A DNA stretch of 64,000 bases from Toxonevra muliebris (taxonomy: Eukaryota > Arthropoda > Insecta > Diptera > Pallopteridae): assembly GCA_963691655.1 (NCBI GenBank), contig OY829326.1, positions 36,297,989 to 36,361,988 on the forward strand, in the 5' to 3' direction. Both the position numbers and the translations under genes were made by a program. Under the pieces are notes generated by a model that was given only the letters and a program-made list of their open reading frames with translations, searched no databases and had not been told where the DNA came from. Below, one piece after another: positions 1 to 12,801 of this stretch (its first letter is position 1; every line of letters begins with the position of its first letter).

Positions 1-1039
1 CTCTTGTAAGGTTTTTCCTAAAGAGTCCTGCACTCACATATGATATAACTTTGCAGTGTTAGACAAACATGTTTCTTATACCTTTTTCTAGATTTTCATA
101 CATAAAAACTTCGAGAAATGTGCTGTTATATCCCAAAAAGGCATGAGCATGAGCACCAAAAACCGACCAGTTTCAACGGGCTGTATCGAACGCCCAACCA
201 AGACTTTTGGCAAAATCCTATTTAGGGTTTTTATTATTAGGCCAAATACTTGTCAGCTATCATAATCGCTATGCTGGATGCGAAATTGTGTTGCACAGTG
301 TAATCTGCAGCTGGTTTACTTTCCCAGAGATGATGAATTAACATTATAATTTAAAAATCGGTAATATTAAAATGCGCTGAAGAACCAGGCACTTAGGGTA
401 TCAGATACTCGTGATCCCAAATACTCAGAGTATCATATATTCGGAGTACTAAATTCTCAGAATCTTTGGGGGAAAACTCAGTGCCAAACAAGCAGAGAGA
501 ACCCGCGATTTGTTTGTTATATAAGCAAGTTCTTAATAAATTACTAGAATCCAAGGAAATCTCTTCAAAGATTACTCGGTAATACCAAGAAAAATTGTTG
601 GCTCTAAAAAATGGAGCCTGAAAATATTCACTAATTCTAAACGCCGAAGCGGCAATGCAAGCAGTACAAAATAAAGGGTTGAAAAGTTACTATATCGATG
701 TCCGGCCCTCGCAAATGCCAAAATAAGAAGACTATCGCTACCGGGAAACCCATTTTTCAACGATCTGAAAGAAATTTCTGTAATTAGTAAACTTTAACTA
801 TACCCAAAAAATTGGTGTTACCGAGGTTTTGTGGTATCAAAACGGGAAGAAAGGGAGAAGATGCCTGAACAGGCTTCAGTTGCCCCACTTCCCAATGACT
901 TTTTTATAATTTTCCCAAAAATGCATTGTGAAATTTTTCTGATGGGCTGAAATCTTGTAATAGAAATTCAAAAGCTGAGGAAGAAGGCAGCTGACCCTTT
1001 CATATAACGTAAGAATTTAGTATAATTTTTCAAATCCTT
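1..1039. other. Non-coding DNA, no gene seen
   Basis: No open frame here has coding character. Around 398-470 short ATACTC/GAGTAT motifs recur (TCAGATACTC, AATACTCAGAGTATCAT), which gives local dyad symmetry, but no complete element could be delimited. The stretch ends where the first CACTC-ended repeat begins. Confidence 0.5.
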
Positions 1040-1940
1040 CACTCAAAGAAAAAAAACTTTTATTGCCCGTTTTTGGAGAATATATTACTTTTACGCTGAA
1101 CAAAAACGTTTATGAGGAACGTTGCCGTGTTTCCAGAAACCAAAACCGTTTTCTGCAAAAGATTAACAATTTATGATGAACGAAAATTCCTTCACGATAA
1201 AATTAAGGCAATTTTCTTTTCTGGCAAATGAAAAAAACGTTTCTGCTAACGAAAGTCTACAACTCTCTTCTCTTTTTATTTTCGTTTTCCTCTCATCTCG
1301 CTCTCGTCGCAGAAAGAAGCAGCAGCGACGCTTACATTCAAACTCCACACAACAACAAATCAACACAACATAACGGAAAGTATCATTTGTCAACGCATTA
1401 TTGAAGAATTTTAATTGTGCATTGAAATTATTTCAACACATTTTTTTTGTCTATAAAAAAGTGCGTGGTGTTTATAAAAAACAAATAAAAGTGTGTGATT
1501 TATAATAAACAATACAAAAATTGTAATAATATAATTTTATGTAAATTTCATACACTTTTTCTAGTTTTTAATCAGAAAATTTTATTTGAACAAAAACCAC
1601 AATAAAATGCTAATGTACATATGAAAATTTTTTTTGATTTCTTTTTTATATTTTTCAGGAAAATACTGCATTTTATTGCAAACGTTTTTAGTTTATCGTA
1701 ATTGAACCGTTTATGATGAATAAATGTTCGTTCATGGCAACCGAATGGAAACGTTTGTGGAAAACGTTTGTCGGTTATTGTGAAAGAATTGAACCGTTTA
1801 TGATGAATAAATCTTCGTTCATGGCGAACGAATACAGTCGTTTATGATAAATAAATGTTCGTTCATCATGAAAACATTCAATGAACGAAGTTCGTTTGGT
1901 GAAAATTTCGTTTCAGAGAAACGAATTTTTTCTTTGCGTG
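1040..1940. mobile_element. CACTC-ended TIR element A, non-autonomous
   Basis: The left end reads CACTCAAAGAAAAAAAAC. The right end, reverse complemented, reads CACGCAAAGAAAAAATTCG, giving short terminal inverted repeats. The interior is built from a repeated motif related to CGTTTATGATGAACG. It occurs as CGTTTATGAGGAACG near 1108, TTTATGATGAACG near 1171, and as direct repeats near 1708, 1796 and 1832 (GTTTATGATGAATAAAT followed by CGTTCAT). A pyrimidine-rich segment followed by CAACAACAAATCAACAC (about 1255-1380) lacks the motif and looks like a different module. The flanking dinucleotides are TT on both sides, not the TA seen in the two related elements. No transposase is present. Family assignment is inference. 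Confidence 0.55.
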
Positions 1941-1957
1941 TTAGATTCGCCGTAGTC

Positions 1958-2480
1958 TTTTGTATTGTATTGTATTAGAGGTTTCTGTCGTTGTACCGCG
2001 ACCTATAAGATCTATTGTACGTCCGTCTTATCAATCTAGTCTAATCTGCCCAGAGTACTTCATCCAGTCAAGTCTCCTTCAAGTATTTGAGCACTGCGCC
2101 CAGATCTATGGATGCTAGTTCAGTACTGGGCACTTGTTACATACCCAGACATTTCCTTCTTTTGTCGATCAGTGCCCCACATTGAGCTAAAATATGTTCT
2201 GATGATTCGTCTTCCTCATTACAAAACCTACAAATTCAGCTTTGCTCAACCCCTATTTTGCAACGGTGTTCTCTGAGCCCGCAATGCTCAGTCAGAATAC
2301 CAGCTAATATGCGCCACTGTTTTTGCTGAGACAGTGTGATGGAATACGCTCAATGTTTGGCACAGTTTATTTCGCAGTTCGGATTCACCATAAAACTGTT
2401 AGTCCTTTCCATTCAAGTACAAATATAACTCACACAACATCAATGGATGTACAAAGCTCGGTCTAGGCCCTCCATGGGTT
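1958..2480 (-). mobile_element. LINE 3' end (family 1, copy 1), decayed
   Basis: Read on the minus strand this encodes the C-terminal tail of a non-LTR retrotransposon polyprotein. An ILAGILTEHCGLREH-like stretch is followed by a zinc-knuckle-like tail, CRFCNEEDESSEHILAQC, at about 2170-2235. This C-x2-C-x(n)-H-x4-C pattern after the RNase H region is typical of RNase-H-bearing LINE clades. The 3' end lies at the left, with a short ATACA-repeat tail (1961-1977). The 5' side is truncated and ill-defined. An 18-bp insertion near 2235 (AATTCAGCTTTGCTCAAC) and stops break the frame. It abuts the right end of element A. Confidence 0.75.
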
Positions 2481-5400
2481 GTTGTGACATAAAAGAAGAA
2501 GAGGAAGATACGCCAATATATGTATGCAAAACTATATGCTCTCACCGACCGTTTAATATAACAAATAAGAAAAAACATTATATCTATTCGATTTTGGCTT
2601 TGAAATGGTGAATTTCCTTTATTAATGTGGCCTAAAGCAATTTCGATTGCGTGAAATGATCAACTGCCGGACAATTATAAAGATAACATCAAGGCATCAA
2701 CGCCAATAGTCGTTGGAACCTTTTTGTTTTTGGTTTGTCTAAATAAGGTCAGCTAAATCGAATCTGAAAATCAGGACAGGCGCTTAACGCATTTTACGAT
2801 TAAGTGGAATTTCAAAATTGGGTGGTCAAAAATAAAATCATTGACACCTGAGATCACAAAAACAAATCTACGCAAAAACACAAAAAGTGAGAAAAGTATA
2901 AAATATGAACCAGAAGAGCGCAGCCACTGCTCAGCTAAAAATAAAGAACGAACCTCAATATGCAACTGAGTTTGAGGAATTTGCAGCTGCAGCGCAACAG
3001 ACAGTAGTGGAAGCAGCAGCAACAGTTAAAATTTTACCGCTGCCAGTTACGTACCTACTGCGAATGGTCCAAAAAAAAAGCTTCCATATTACTGCTCGCA
3101 CACACAAACACAAGCACATAAACGAAATGTAAGAGGATCCCTGTAAAATTTGCCGCCTCTGAAGTGAAGATTTCTATCTTTTCATGGGAGGTTTGCCTGT
3201 TTCAAAATCAAACCCAATGCAAAAAAAAAAAAAAACAGTTCATAAAGAGTCCAAACAAAAAAAATAAAAAAGGAGAAACAAAAACGAAAACGTTAAAAAG
3301 TTGAAATGAACGAAAAAGGGAAAACAAGGCTCCAAGCCGCCACAAAGCCAATTAATTTATTAAATTGAAGTATTTGGCTTGGGCTTGAAGTAGGAGGTAG
3401 ATGCAGATGGCGAAGGAGATGAAGGAGGCTTGAAGAATTTTGGCGACAGACGCCCAAAACCAAAATGAGAGTCTTTCTGAGCCTGAGACTATGAGTGAGC
3501 CTCCTCAACAGCTTGTGATGAAGAGTTCCAGTCTGCTAACGAAAAACGTAAACGATTTATTTTTTGCTTATTTTGTTTTTTTTGGTCAAAATTGAAGCTG
3601 CGTGTTAATTTTTACCAAGTTGTGTGCGAAAAATGAAAGAATGAAATAAAGAAAAATTGATATTATAAAGTTATATGTGTTTGTGTGAGTGTGTGTGTGA
3701 ATGCAGCTAGCAGCAGCAAGCGGCAAGAGTAGTCAGTACCTTTTCAACCTTTCAGTTGCGAAGGTGCAGAACTAATGGATTTTATTTCAGTCTCATACAT
3801 ATGCGCAATAGCACTCAATGTTGTTGTTGCCGCTGCTGTTGTTGTTGGGCGCTGCTGCAGCAACATATCGCGAACTTGTAAACCGCATATATTGATATAT
3901 TGTACCCACGGTTACTTAAGGATGTGACAAAGATCTTATTATAAAGAAAAAGATCTTGAAATCTGATAAGGAAATGATAAAAAGGCCAGACGCCAGTTTT
4001 TATTTTGATTGGAATTGCATGGAATTTGCCAAGTGATCTTAATGATCATGATCATGCCGATGACAATGACGATGAATATAATGATGATGATGATTTTAAT
4101 GATGAAGCAGAAGAAGAAACCTTGTTTTAAAAGCAAGTTTGAAAGTTATGATGATAAGCAATTATTGCTAGAATGAATGCAGTCTACCTAAATATTTCTA
4201 TGAATTATTAACAACTTAACTCTTAATATGCTTCAAATTAACCAAATTCATTGGACTGCTCTGCCATGGTAATCTACCTCCCCCTCTCTCGTCTTTTCGT
4301 ATGATTCACTTTAAAAATTTTCTTTAATTTATTTTATCCCAAGCAAAAATATTTTCTGCGGTTAACAAGTTTTGGCGGCATCGTTAGCATCTTCACACGC
4401 TTCGCGGGACATCAACACCATTTATTGCTGCACACATACCTACACACATATAGTATATTGTTTTTATTTTGTGGTTTTTTAATTTTAAGTTAAAAATAAA
4501 CCTTTTCCGTCCGCATTAAAACAACAAAAACATGAAAAAATCGATTGGATTCCCGTGAAATTGATAAGCAGCAGCAGCAGCAGAAACCATAATCGGTGCG
4601 ATCGTGTGGCTGGACAGCCAGCCGGCTACCCATCGTCCCACATCCTACCGACCTCTGCAAAATGTCGTAAATTATTGCATTGACTAGGTTAATACATTAA
4701 AACAGACGCCATATTCTGTTATTGAAATATCGAAAGAAGAACGACAACAACAATACCGCAGACGCAACTACTGCGACGCGTAGATACAGTAGTGTTAAAA
4801 ATTTCGACCACCTAGGGTTATTTTTTATTTAGTAGGTTATAGTGTTGGAATTTGTTTTTTTTTTTCACGTCAAGAATGCATTCTATTTGTGTGTGTGTTT
4901 TTTTTTTTTTTGCAGACTAATTGAAACATTTAAAAGGTTCACTCTCAGCCGTAGCGCATGAATTGGTTTTTGAAGTTATAGAAATACTTTTAAACTTCTG
5001 AGAAATTTATAATTTTTTGTTGAAATTCAAAATAGTTTTTATTACTTAGTTCTTCAATGGATTTTTTTTTTTTTTTTTGGTATTGTAGTTTGTTAAAAGC
5101 CTCACTTAATTTTTTTTATAATATAGTAAAAGTTAGAGTGTGAGAGATGAAAGAAAGAGGGGGGAGAGAAGCAATGCCTATTTGAAAAACCCAAAAATAT
5201 TCTCGAGGCTCGAACATGGAATTGCTGCTTTTTTGAATTAAACCAGTGCTACACGCACACATGCAGTATGATCGATTGAGCTCTTCTGTTGTGTAAATTA
5301 ACCTTGTAAATGTAAAATATGAAACTCCTATAGTTTAAAAAAGATTACGTTTTCAAACAAAAAATTTAAAAAAATTGCATAATAACTCGAGATGATATTT

Positions 5401-5821
5401 TTTGCTTATCGCTAGAACCGAAATATTTTAGGACTCTTCATACATAAGATTTTTTTTTGGAGGGGGTAAAAATGTCTTTTTTTTCATTTAAAAATTCCAT
5501 ATGAAAAATTCGACACTTGAAATTTGTTAGTTCTTTTGACACCTACCCAATTGACTATTTCAAATGAAATTGTAGTACTATATGTCCTTATACATATTCA
5601 ACGCGCTTTCCTATATATTTTTTTAGAAGAAAATGTATGGAATACTTTTAAAGGCATTAAAGGATGAACATTTAATTTTACGTTCTCATATCTTTTTCTT
5701 TGGAAATATTCTAAGCAATAACTTTTCAAGAGCCCACTCTTTTTCAAAGATACCATGATTCCACTAATAGATCCAAGGATGACTTTTGGGAAAAAGGGTA
5801 AAGCTTAACAACGATATTGTA
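2481..5821. other. Non-coding DNA with simple repeats
   Basis: No supported gene. A 75-codon open frame at 2905-3132 starts in a reasonable fly context and reads NQKSAATAQLKIKNEPQYAT, but it is unrecognised and ends in low-complexity sequence, so it is not called. CAG/CTG-type runs occur near 3705-3720, 3820-3865 and 4570-4585. Long T runs lie near 4856-4910 and 5062-5078. The rest is AT-rich with no delimited element. Confidence 0.5.
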
Positions 5822-6215
5822 TTGTTAGAGAGGTTATTGTCGTTGTACCGCGACTTGTAAGATCTATTATTACGTTCCTCTTCTATATCTAGTCTAATCT
5901 GGCTGAAGTATCTCATCCAGATCTATGGATGCTAGTGCTGTGCTGGGCACTTGGTACATATCCAGACATTTCATTCTTTTGTGGAACAGAACTCCACGCT
6001 GCGCTAAAATATGTTCTAATGATTCATCTTCCTCATTACAAAACTTATATTTTACAAAGGTGTTCTCTAAGCCTGCAGTGCCCAGTCAGATTACCAGATA
6101 ATATGCGCAAACTGTTTTTGTTGAGACCAATATAGAATACGTATCTACTCTTATTATAGTTACCTAGAAGCGCTTTGGGTTGCCACAGTCCCGGAAGATT
6201 GGTAAAGAGTTCTTA
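5822..6215 (-). mobile_element. LINE 3' end (family 1, copy 2), decayed
   Basis: This is a second copy of the repeat at about 1960-2480. The two share long near-identical stretches, for example TCGTTGTACCGCGAC, ATCTATGGATGCTAG, AAAATATGTTCT and GATTCATCTTCCTCATTACA. On the minus strand it encodes the same CxxC-NEEDE-SSEHILAQ-type tail, here with a deletion that removes part of the first cysteine pair. The 3' end is at the left (ATTGTATTGTTAGAG). The body runs into 5'-truncated sequence by about 6215. It lacks the 18-bp insertion of copy 1, so the two are independent insertions or diverged duplicates. Confidence 0.75.
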
Positions 6216-9200
6216 TCTCTTGTTCCTACCTAAGTAAGAGAATCTGTATGAGAATATTGGTTGACAACTATTTCTACATATAAACTAAAAAAGGGCTCTA
6301 AAGCGAATTTGGATCGCCAGATCGATAACTTTTCTGTAATTTAATCGTCTGAGAATAACACTATTGTGACTTTTGAGTTTGACATCTAACTATTGTAAAT
6401 GCTACGATGGAAATGTTTTATGCATTTCTTTTTTTTGTTTTAAAATAAACTTTTTTTTCTAATAAAAAACGTGCTCGGTTCAACTATGGTTCAATAAATC
6501 AACGGACAACGAAGAAGCTGAAATACAATTAGCAAAAATCCGAAGTAAATTAAGAGATACTTCCAATATTTTGGAAATTGATTCCAAAATTTTTACTTAT
6601 AGTTTGAGTTTATCAAAGGAGGGATTCTTTCGTCTTCTGGCGCAGAGAATTCAGAGAATCGAAAGTCTTTCGTGCGTTCTCTGCCCAAATAAATACCCAA
6701 TACACCACGATTTTGGTGGCACAGTGCTGCTGAGTTGCCGCTTTTTTAGTACCTTTTTTTTTTTTTTTTTTTGAAAATACTCCTTTTTTATGAAAAATGC
6801 TTGATTGTTATGAAATTTTGTTTTAATACTATTTATGAAATTGCTTAAAATAAATTATTATTGATAACTTAAAGAACATATAAAATGTAAATCAATTTAG
6901 ATTATTCACGCTTATTGCATATATAAGTTCCTACATAAATCTTAAATAAATCCATACGATTATTCCAATTATTATAATTTATTCATAAAAACTTATTTCA
7001 AATGTTTTAAATATTATAAAGCTTACGATAAAAGTTAAGTCAATCCAAATATAATGAAAAAAGTCAAATAAAAAGGATTTAGATATTGCAGAATTCTTCC
7101 AAATATTTTAAGTTTTCGTATAAATGAAAACCTACTGATATTTTTATCTAGCCTTCATGGTATTTTGTATTTATAAAAAGCTTTTTTTCTGAAATTTTTT
7201 CGAAATCGCGAAGTCTTTTTTTTTTAATAAAAAATAAGTTTCTAGTTTTTTTAATAAAAATAGTTTCTGAGTGAAAATTTTTGTTTCATTTTTGTATTCC
7301 ATCATTTTTAATGCACTTTTGCTAGCTATTATTTTTTCGTTCTTTTAAAACTATGAATTATATTATTTAATCTGTTTGATTTTTTATTACAAATTAATGA
7401 ATAAATGCGAAATTGTGTACAAAACGAATTTAGTTAATTTTTTTTAATACTATGTAATATATTAAATTTTTATTTACAATTTTTTTATTATAAATGAATG
7501 AATAAATAAATGCCCATCATCATTCAAATAAACGTTTTTTCTTAGAAAACGTTCCAAATTCAACTTTTATTAAATAAATTCTAGAAAGAATTTGTATACA
7601 GAGTACTATTTTTTTTTATTGAGAATGTAACACTGAATTTGACATTCATATTCACCTATTGTATCAAAATTTGTCTTTTATCTCGGTCAAATATACTTTG
7701 CATCTCTTTCTACCACACACAGAAAAACAAATTAGGTGAAATCACATGTACGTAGCACGTGTGAGAAAAATGACTCGCTTTATTCACCAAATTTATTTTT
7801 TCTATTCACTTTCTGTTCTCGGTATTCTCTGCTCTGGCGCAAAATGAGAGTGAACTCAGGGCTTCTACATTTATATTATAAAGCTTTAAAAAAAAACCAG
7901 CAGTTTCTGGAGCTGCGCTTTGTTGCTGACGACTTTGAGCCTTTGAAAACTACAAAAAATTAATTAATTTAAGTTTTCACCTAAATATGTTAAATTCATT
8001 GGTGAAATATTTACATTTTAACCTTTATTTAAAAAAAAAAATAAAACAAGCGGATTGATCAATGAACTTTGAGCGACTGGTGGTCGACAGCTGCTTGCTT
8101 TTGATCAAACAAATCGAAATTATACAATAGACAGACTAAAATTACTTAATATTTTCAACGTATGACGTTTAAATCTTGAAATTGGATGATATCTTATCGT
8201 TCAAAGTGCCAGCGTCATCAAGCATTTACCAATTTGAAGTAAATTTTAAAATATTTCATACACAAGTTTTTTTTTTTTTTTTTAGCGTATCGATTTAATC
8301 TATTTGCATAGACATATTAATCGTTTGTACTGTAGATACCACTTCATTATTAATTTTTATCAAATGATAAGATTATGGAACAATTTAAATAAGGGAATTA
8401 CCCGTTATTTATTTAATGTAACATGTATTATATATAAGTTTATTTGTACAATGTTAAATAAATAATTGATGCAGGTTTCTATTGATTTTCGAAGTTTTAT
8501 ATATAGTTTATTTGTAAGTATAAAAAGGGCGTTTGCAGAGTCAGCTTCAAGTAATCAAACAAATTTTTCTTTCAACTGAATGAGAACAAAGTGTGAGTTG
8601 TTTTGTAATTTTGTGGGTTGAATGAAAATCTGGCAGCAGAATATTTTTTCTATGTCAATAATACCTGGTTTTCCCATTACTTTATTTTTTTGAACCTTTT
8701 CAAATATGTTCATCTTCCAGAATTCTGAAAAATATACTTTAAAATCGACTGACATACGCGTTGATCATTATCCGAGACCTTTCTATCATTGAATAAATGC
8801 GATAAATGTAATTTTAGACATTAGAGACTTGAACTTAAAAATGTTCCGATTTTTACCTCTGTGTTAATGTTAAAATACTTGAAATGGTTAATTGATGTTT
8901 CATTTCATTTAAATTCTGCAATCTCATTGGTGCTTATTAAATATTAATTGTATAAGTCTTATGGTCACTTCGATCCATAACTTTTGAACAATCAATACGT
9001 AAGACCTATAAAAAGTGCTTCACCTTTACCAATTTTTAACCTATCTATCCATTCTTTAAGGCACGCGCACTTCCTTAAGAAAGTTGGGCAGCTCTGGCTT
9101 TAAAGACACTTACTACTAAACGCAAGTGCAATAATTGTTGATGAGTACCTTAGAATTTTCCCATTGAAATTAAATGGAATTTTTATAACAATATAAACAC

Positions 9201-9932
9201 GCGAGCTATTAATATGCAGTAATTTGTTCTATTTCTTAACTCTTTGGCGCCATGCCTCAACTATAATCAGCAAAAAAGGAAAATAGCGATAACTTAAAAA
9301 TAAATAATTACTATTACTAATAGAAATTCAATAGAAATAAATATGTATGTGGAATTTCACCAGGCATCACATCATCGAGAAATTCCACTTGGAGAAATTA
9401 TCGGTGAAATATTTGATAAGGTTCAACAATTTAATATAAATTTATGATTTCCTACATATTGTTATTTAATATTTATAAGTACCTACCTAACTACTTGTTT
9501 TTGTTCTTGTTTTTTTTTTTTTTTTAAATAACCAAGTAAACAATCAAGCACGTGATATTGTGGATTTCGCAAATTATCAAAAAAATAAGCAACAAAATTG
9601 TTATCAAAACTGAGCACAATGACAGCAACGTACAACATCAACGTGACAATGAATTACAGCCGAAATGCATATTTGACGTTTTCAGTTTATATTCTAGGTG
9701 CATTGAGAAAAATACGCAAATGTTAAGTTTAAAAGACATAAACAATCACAACAACAGCAAAAGAAATAAATATGTATGTTGCTTCCATCGAAAATAACAA
9801 CACAAAAAAAAAACAACAGCGACAATAATAAAAAAATATAATAAAACAAACAGAACACTATCGTAATTCTCGTCATACAATACAGAAAAGAATCTTTTAG
9901 CATCTTCACTTGCTAATGTAGCTAGATGTGTA
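6216..9932. other. AT-rich non-coding DNA
   Basis: No gene supported. The stretch is very AT-rich, particularly 6770-7640 and 8370-8530, with many T and A runs. A GGTGAAA motif recurs at 7733, 7975 (as TTTTCACC) and 8001. The first copy follows CACACAGAAAAACAAATTA, which could be a remnant of a TIR element with no visible right end. At 8090-8115 a GATCAA-containing partial inverted repeat is present. Confidence 0.45.
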
Positions 9933-11168
9933 CACTCAAAAAACTGCGGAGTTAATATCACAATTTTTGTGGTAATATTAACTCTTTTCGTTAATGGTTT
10001 TTAGCCAAACCAGAAAAGTATAATCCTTACCCAACGGAGTGTATTCAACTCTGAAGAGTTAGTTATACTCTTGCGGAGTCATATTAACTCCGGTAAGGAG
10101 TTGTATTAAAAATATAAATTCTTAAAGTAGCTGATAATAAAAAAAGTTATATCAACACCGTAAAATGTTGATTCAACCCTCAAAAGAGTTAAATTACCCA
10201 CTTGAAATTCTTGAACAAAATGTAAAAAGAGTTAGTTGAATTCCGACTAGAAGTTGAATCAACTCCTCAAAATGTTACCTCAACCTTCAAAAAAGTACAA
10301 TAAACCACGTAAAATTCTTCAGGCAACATTGAAAAGAGTTGCTCTAACTCAGACTAGAATATTGTCCCAACCGTTAAAAGAGTTCGATTAACAAACTGAA
10401 ATTCTTGAACAAAAATTGAAAAAAAATTCGGTTTTTATGTTTTTATTAGTTTTTTATAAATTTATTAGATAAATATATGATATTCATAGATATTTTAGTA
10501 AAAAAAAAAAAATTAAAAATATAGGAAATGCACTACCGCTTTCAGATTTAACTAGTACAAAATCTTCATTCAACTCTGATAAAAAGTGGTTCACTTCAGA
10601 ATTCAATGTAACCACCGTATAGTTCACATTGTCCATATTATAGAGTTACAAAAAATTCACAATTATTCACACCAAATTTGACAAGAATTCAAATTTAATA
10701 TAAATCACACACGTGTTTTACAATGACCTACAACATTCGGAATGAAAATATTCACTTTCTTCTATCCGTACATTAGGAAAAAAAGAGGGCAATTGATTCC
10801 GTTCAGACTTAATTTTACATTTTGGGAAAAGTTGATTTATTTTGAACTTTGTTTCGGAGTACAGTTGACTTCGTTCAGAGTTAATAGGAGATCCTTTGAA
10901 AATGAGTTAGATTTACTCAGAAAAAGTTGATTGATAGAGTTAATCGAACACATATTGGTTGAAACTGCAGAGTTAATTTGAAATGGCCTTCAGAGTCATT
11001 CTGACACAGACAAAAAGTTATTATAACCACAAAAAGAGTTGAATCAACTCCAAAAAACTTCAAACAACTCTTTTCGGTGTTGGTTGCATAAAAGTAGTGT
11101 TGGTTCCGCAAAAGGTATATTAATTCACAGAATATGTTGTATTAACTCCTCAAATTTTTTTCGGTGTA
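9931..11168. mobile_element. CACTC-ended TIR element B with GAGTTAA motif array
   Basis: The element proper is 9933-11166, bounded by TA on both sides (9931-9932 and 11167-11168), the target duplication expected of Tc1/mariner-type insertion. The left end reads CACTCAAAAAACTGCGGAG. The right end reverse complements to CACCGAAAAAAATTTGAGG, and both continue into GGAGTTAATA. The interior carries at least fifteen copies of GAGTTAA or GAGTTGAA in both orientations, several as local palindromes such as GAGTTGAATCAACTC. No transposase frame is visible, so it is non-autonomous. That the motif array has a function, for example binding a transposase, is only inference. Confidence 0.7.
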
Positions 11169-12779
11169 GCTATCTGGCTGACTGTCTGGCCAACTACAAT
11201 ACATAGTACATAGATGACTAGCTGACTGGAAAATGTTTTGTATAAGGGTGTGTGTGTGTATGTTGTTCTCCAGTTTGTCAGTTTGTCAAGTAAAAAATGC
11301 AAAAATTTTCGAGTCAAAAATAGCAACATGGCGAGACAAGTTATAAATAATTTTCGAAAAAAAATTCCCCCAAATTATGTGAAATGAAAGCAGAAATATT
11401 CTTTGAAATAAAAGTCAAATAGGATTTTATGAAAATATTTTTAATATAAAATTAATGTATGTAGTGCATATTAATATTAGGTTGAGCTAATAAAATATAG
11501 TGAATTTTAAATAAAAATTTGTAAAATGAATATTAATTAATTAGTTTCGCTAGAGTTGCTAGAGACTGCTAAAATTTCCATTTCGGTTCCGATTTTGAAA
11601 ATCATCAGAGTTTTATAAAATTCAACCATAAAAATGTAAAAATTCTCTACGAAAGTTTTGATTTTTAGGAAGGCTATAAAAATGTTAACATATTTCTAAA
11701 TTTTTGATGTTTTTAACGTTTGTATCAGAAAAAATGAGCCTAGTATGAACCGAAAGGTGAATATTGCCAGTTTCTAGAGAAACTAGTAAGAAATGTGAAA
11801 CTGGCTTTTTCATACCTTTTTGTAAAAATTTCTAGAAATGCTGATGTGATTCCGATTCGAATTCAATGTAAATGCAAATACACATATGAAACCATTACTA
11901 GTTCTCAGTCATCTAAAACTTTGCAGGTATGTATAACATTACAAGTAAAATATATTTGACACAACTGCATTTGAAACGACTTTCAGAATTTTGCCATATT
12001 TGTATGGTAAAGAAAAAAATAATGCCTTACTCTTTTCGTGTTTAATAGTTTTACTCAACTGCTTAGTGGTTATATGACATATTTACAGGAATAATCTGAT
12101 CTTGAATCTAAGTATGTTATATCTAGATTTTTGTCTTATGAAAGTTTTAACGTCTTGATATAATGTTTGGCAATGGCACTGTTTATGTAATTTTTTAAAA
12201 AACGAGAACGATCTAAAATTTGACAAAACATAATAAAAATTTCTATTGTTGTTGTCATTGTCGTTGATCTTAATAAGTCTCATTTAAGTAAGTAATTTAA
12301 CTAGAAAAAAAACAAATAAAGCAAACTATTAAAACATATAAGACTCTGAAGCTGAATCAGAAGCTGTGCCTGAAACTGATGGTATACAATTTTCATACTT
12401 CACACTCATCACTACACGCATTCTTCATTTGTACATACAAATTTCAACCAATTCATGTATGTATCTATCTAACTATCTATCTATCTATCAAACGTATGTC
12501 TGTCTCTTGATTGCACTATATATACACATATATATACTTATACATGTGTGTGTGTGTGTGTTTATGTGACAACATAATGTTTTTCTTCACGGTGTGAGAT
12601 TGTTAATCTGTGATTTTTTGGAGCTTAAATTTGATTTTGATAGTTTTGTCACAACAAACGAAGAACAAGAAGCATTTCATTTGTTGTTGTTGCTGTTGTT
12701 ATTACTGGACTAAAAGTCTCTTCATCTATTTCGTGTGACTACAAAATTTAAGATATACACGTATACACATACAATACAA

Positions 12780-12801
12780 TGTATGTATGTATGTATGTAT
12801 G
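12780..12801. repeat. GTAT microsatellite
   Basis: Five uninterrupted GTAT units are visible, in a region rich in other short repeats. Confidence 0.9.

Noticed and set aside
2905..3132. 75-codon plus-strand frame starting NQKSAATAQLKIKNE
   Set aside because: The start context is acceptable, but the frame is short, unrecognised and ends in Lys/His low-complexity sequence. There is no splice or conservation support.
7716..8010. Possible fourth TIR element starting CACACAGAAAAAC with GGTGAAA motifs
   Set aside because: No right terminus could be found and the motif occurs only three times.
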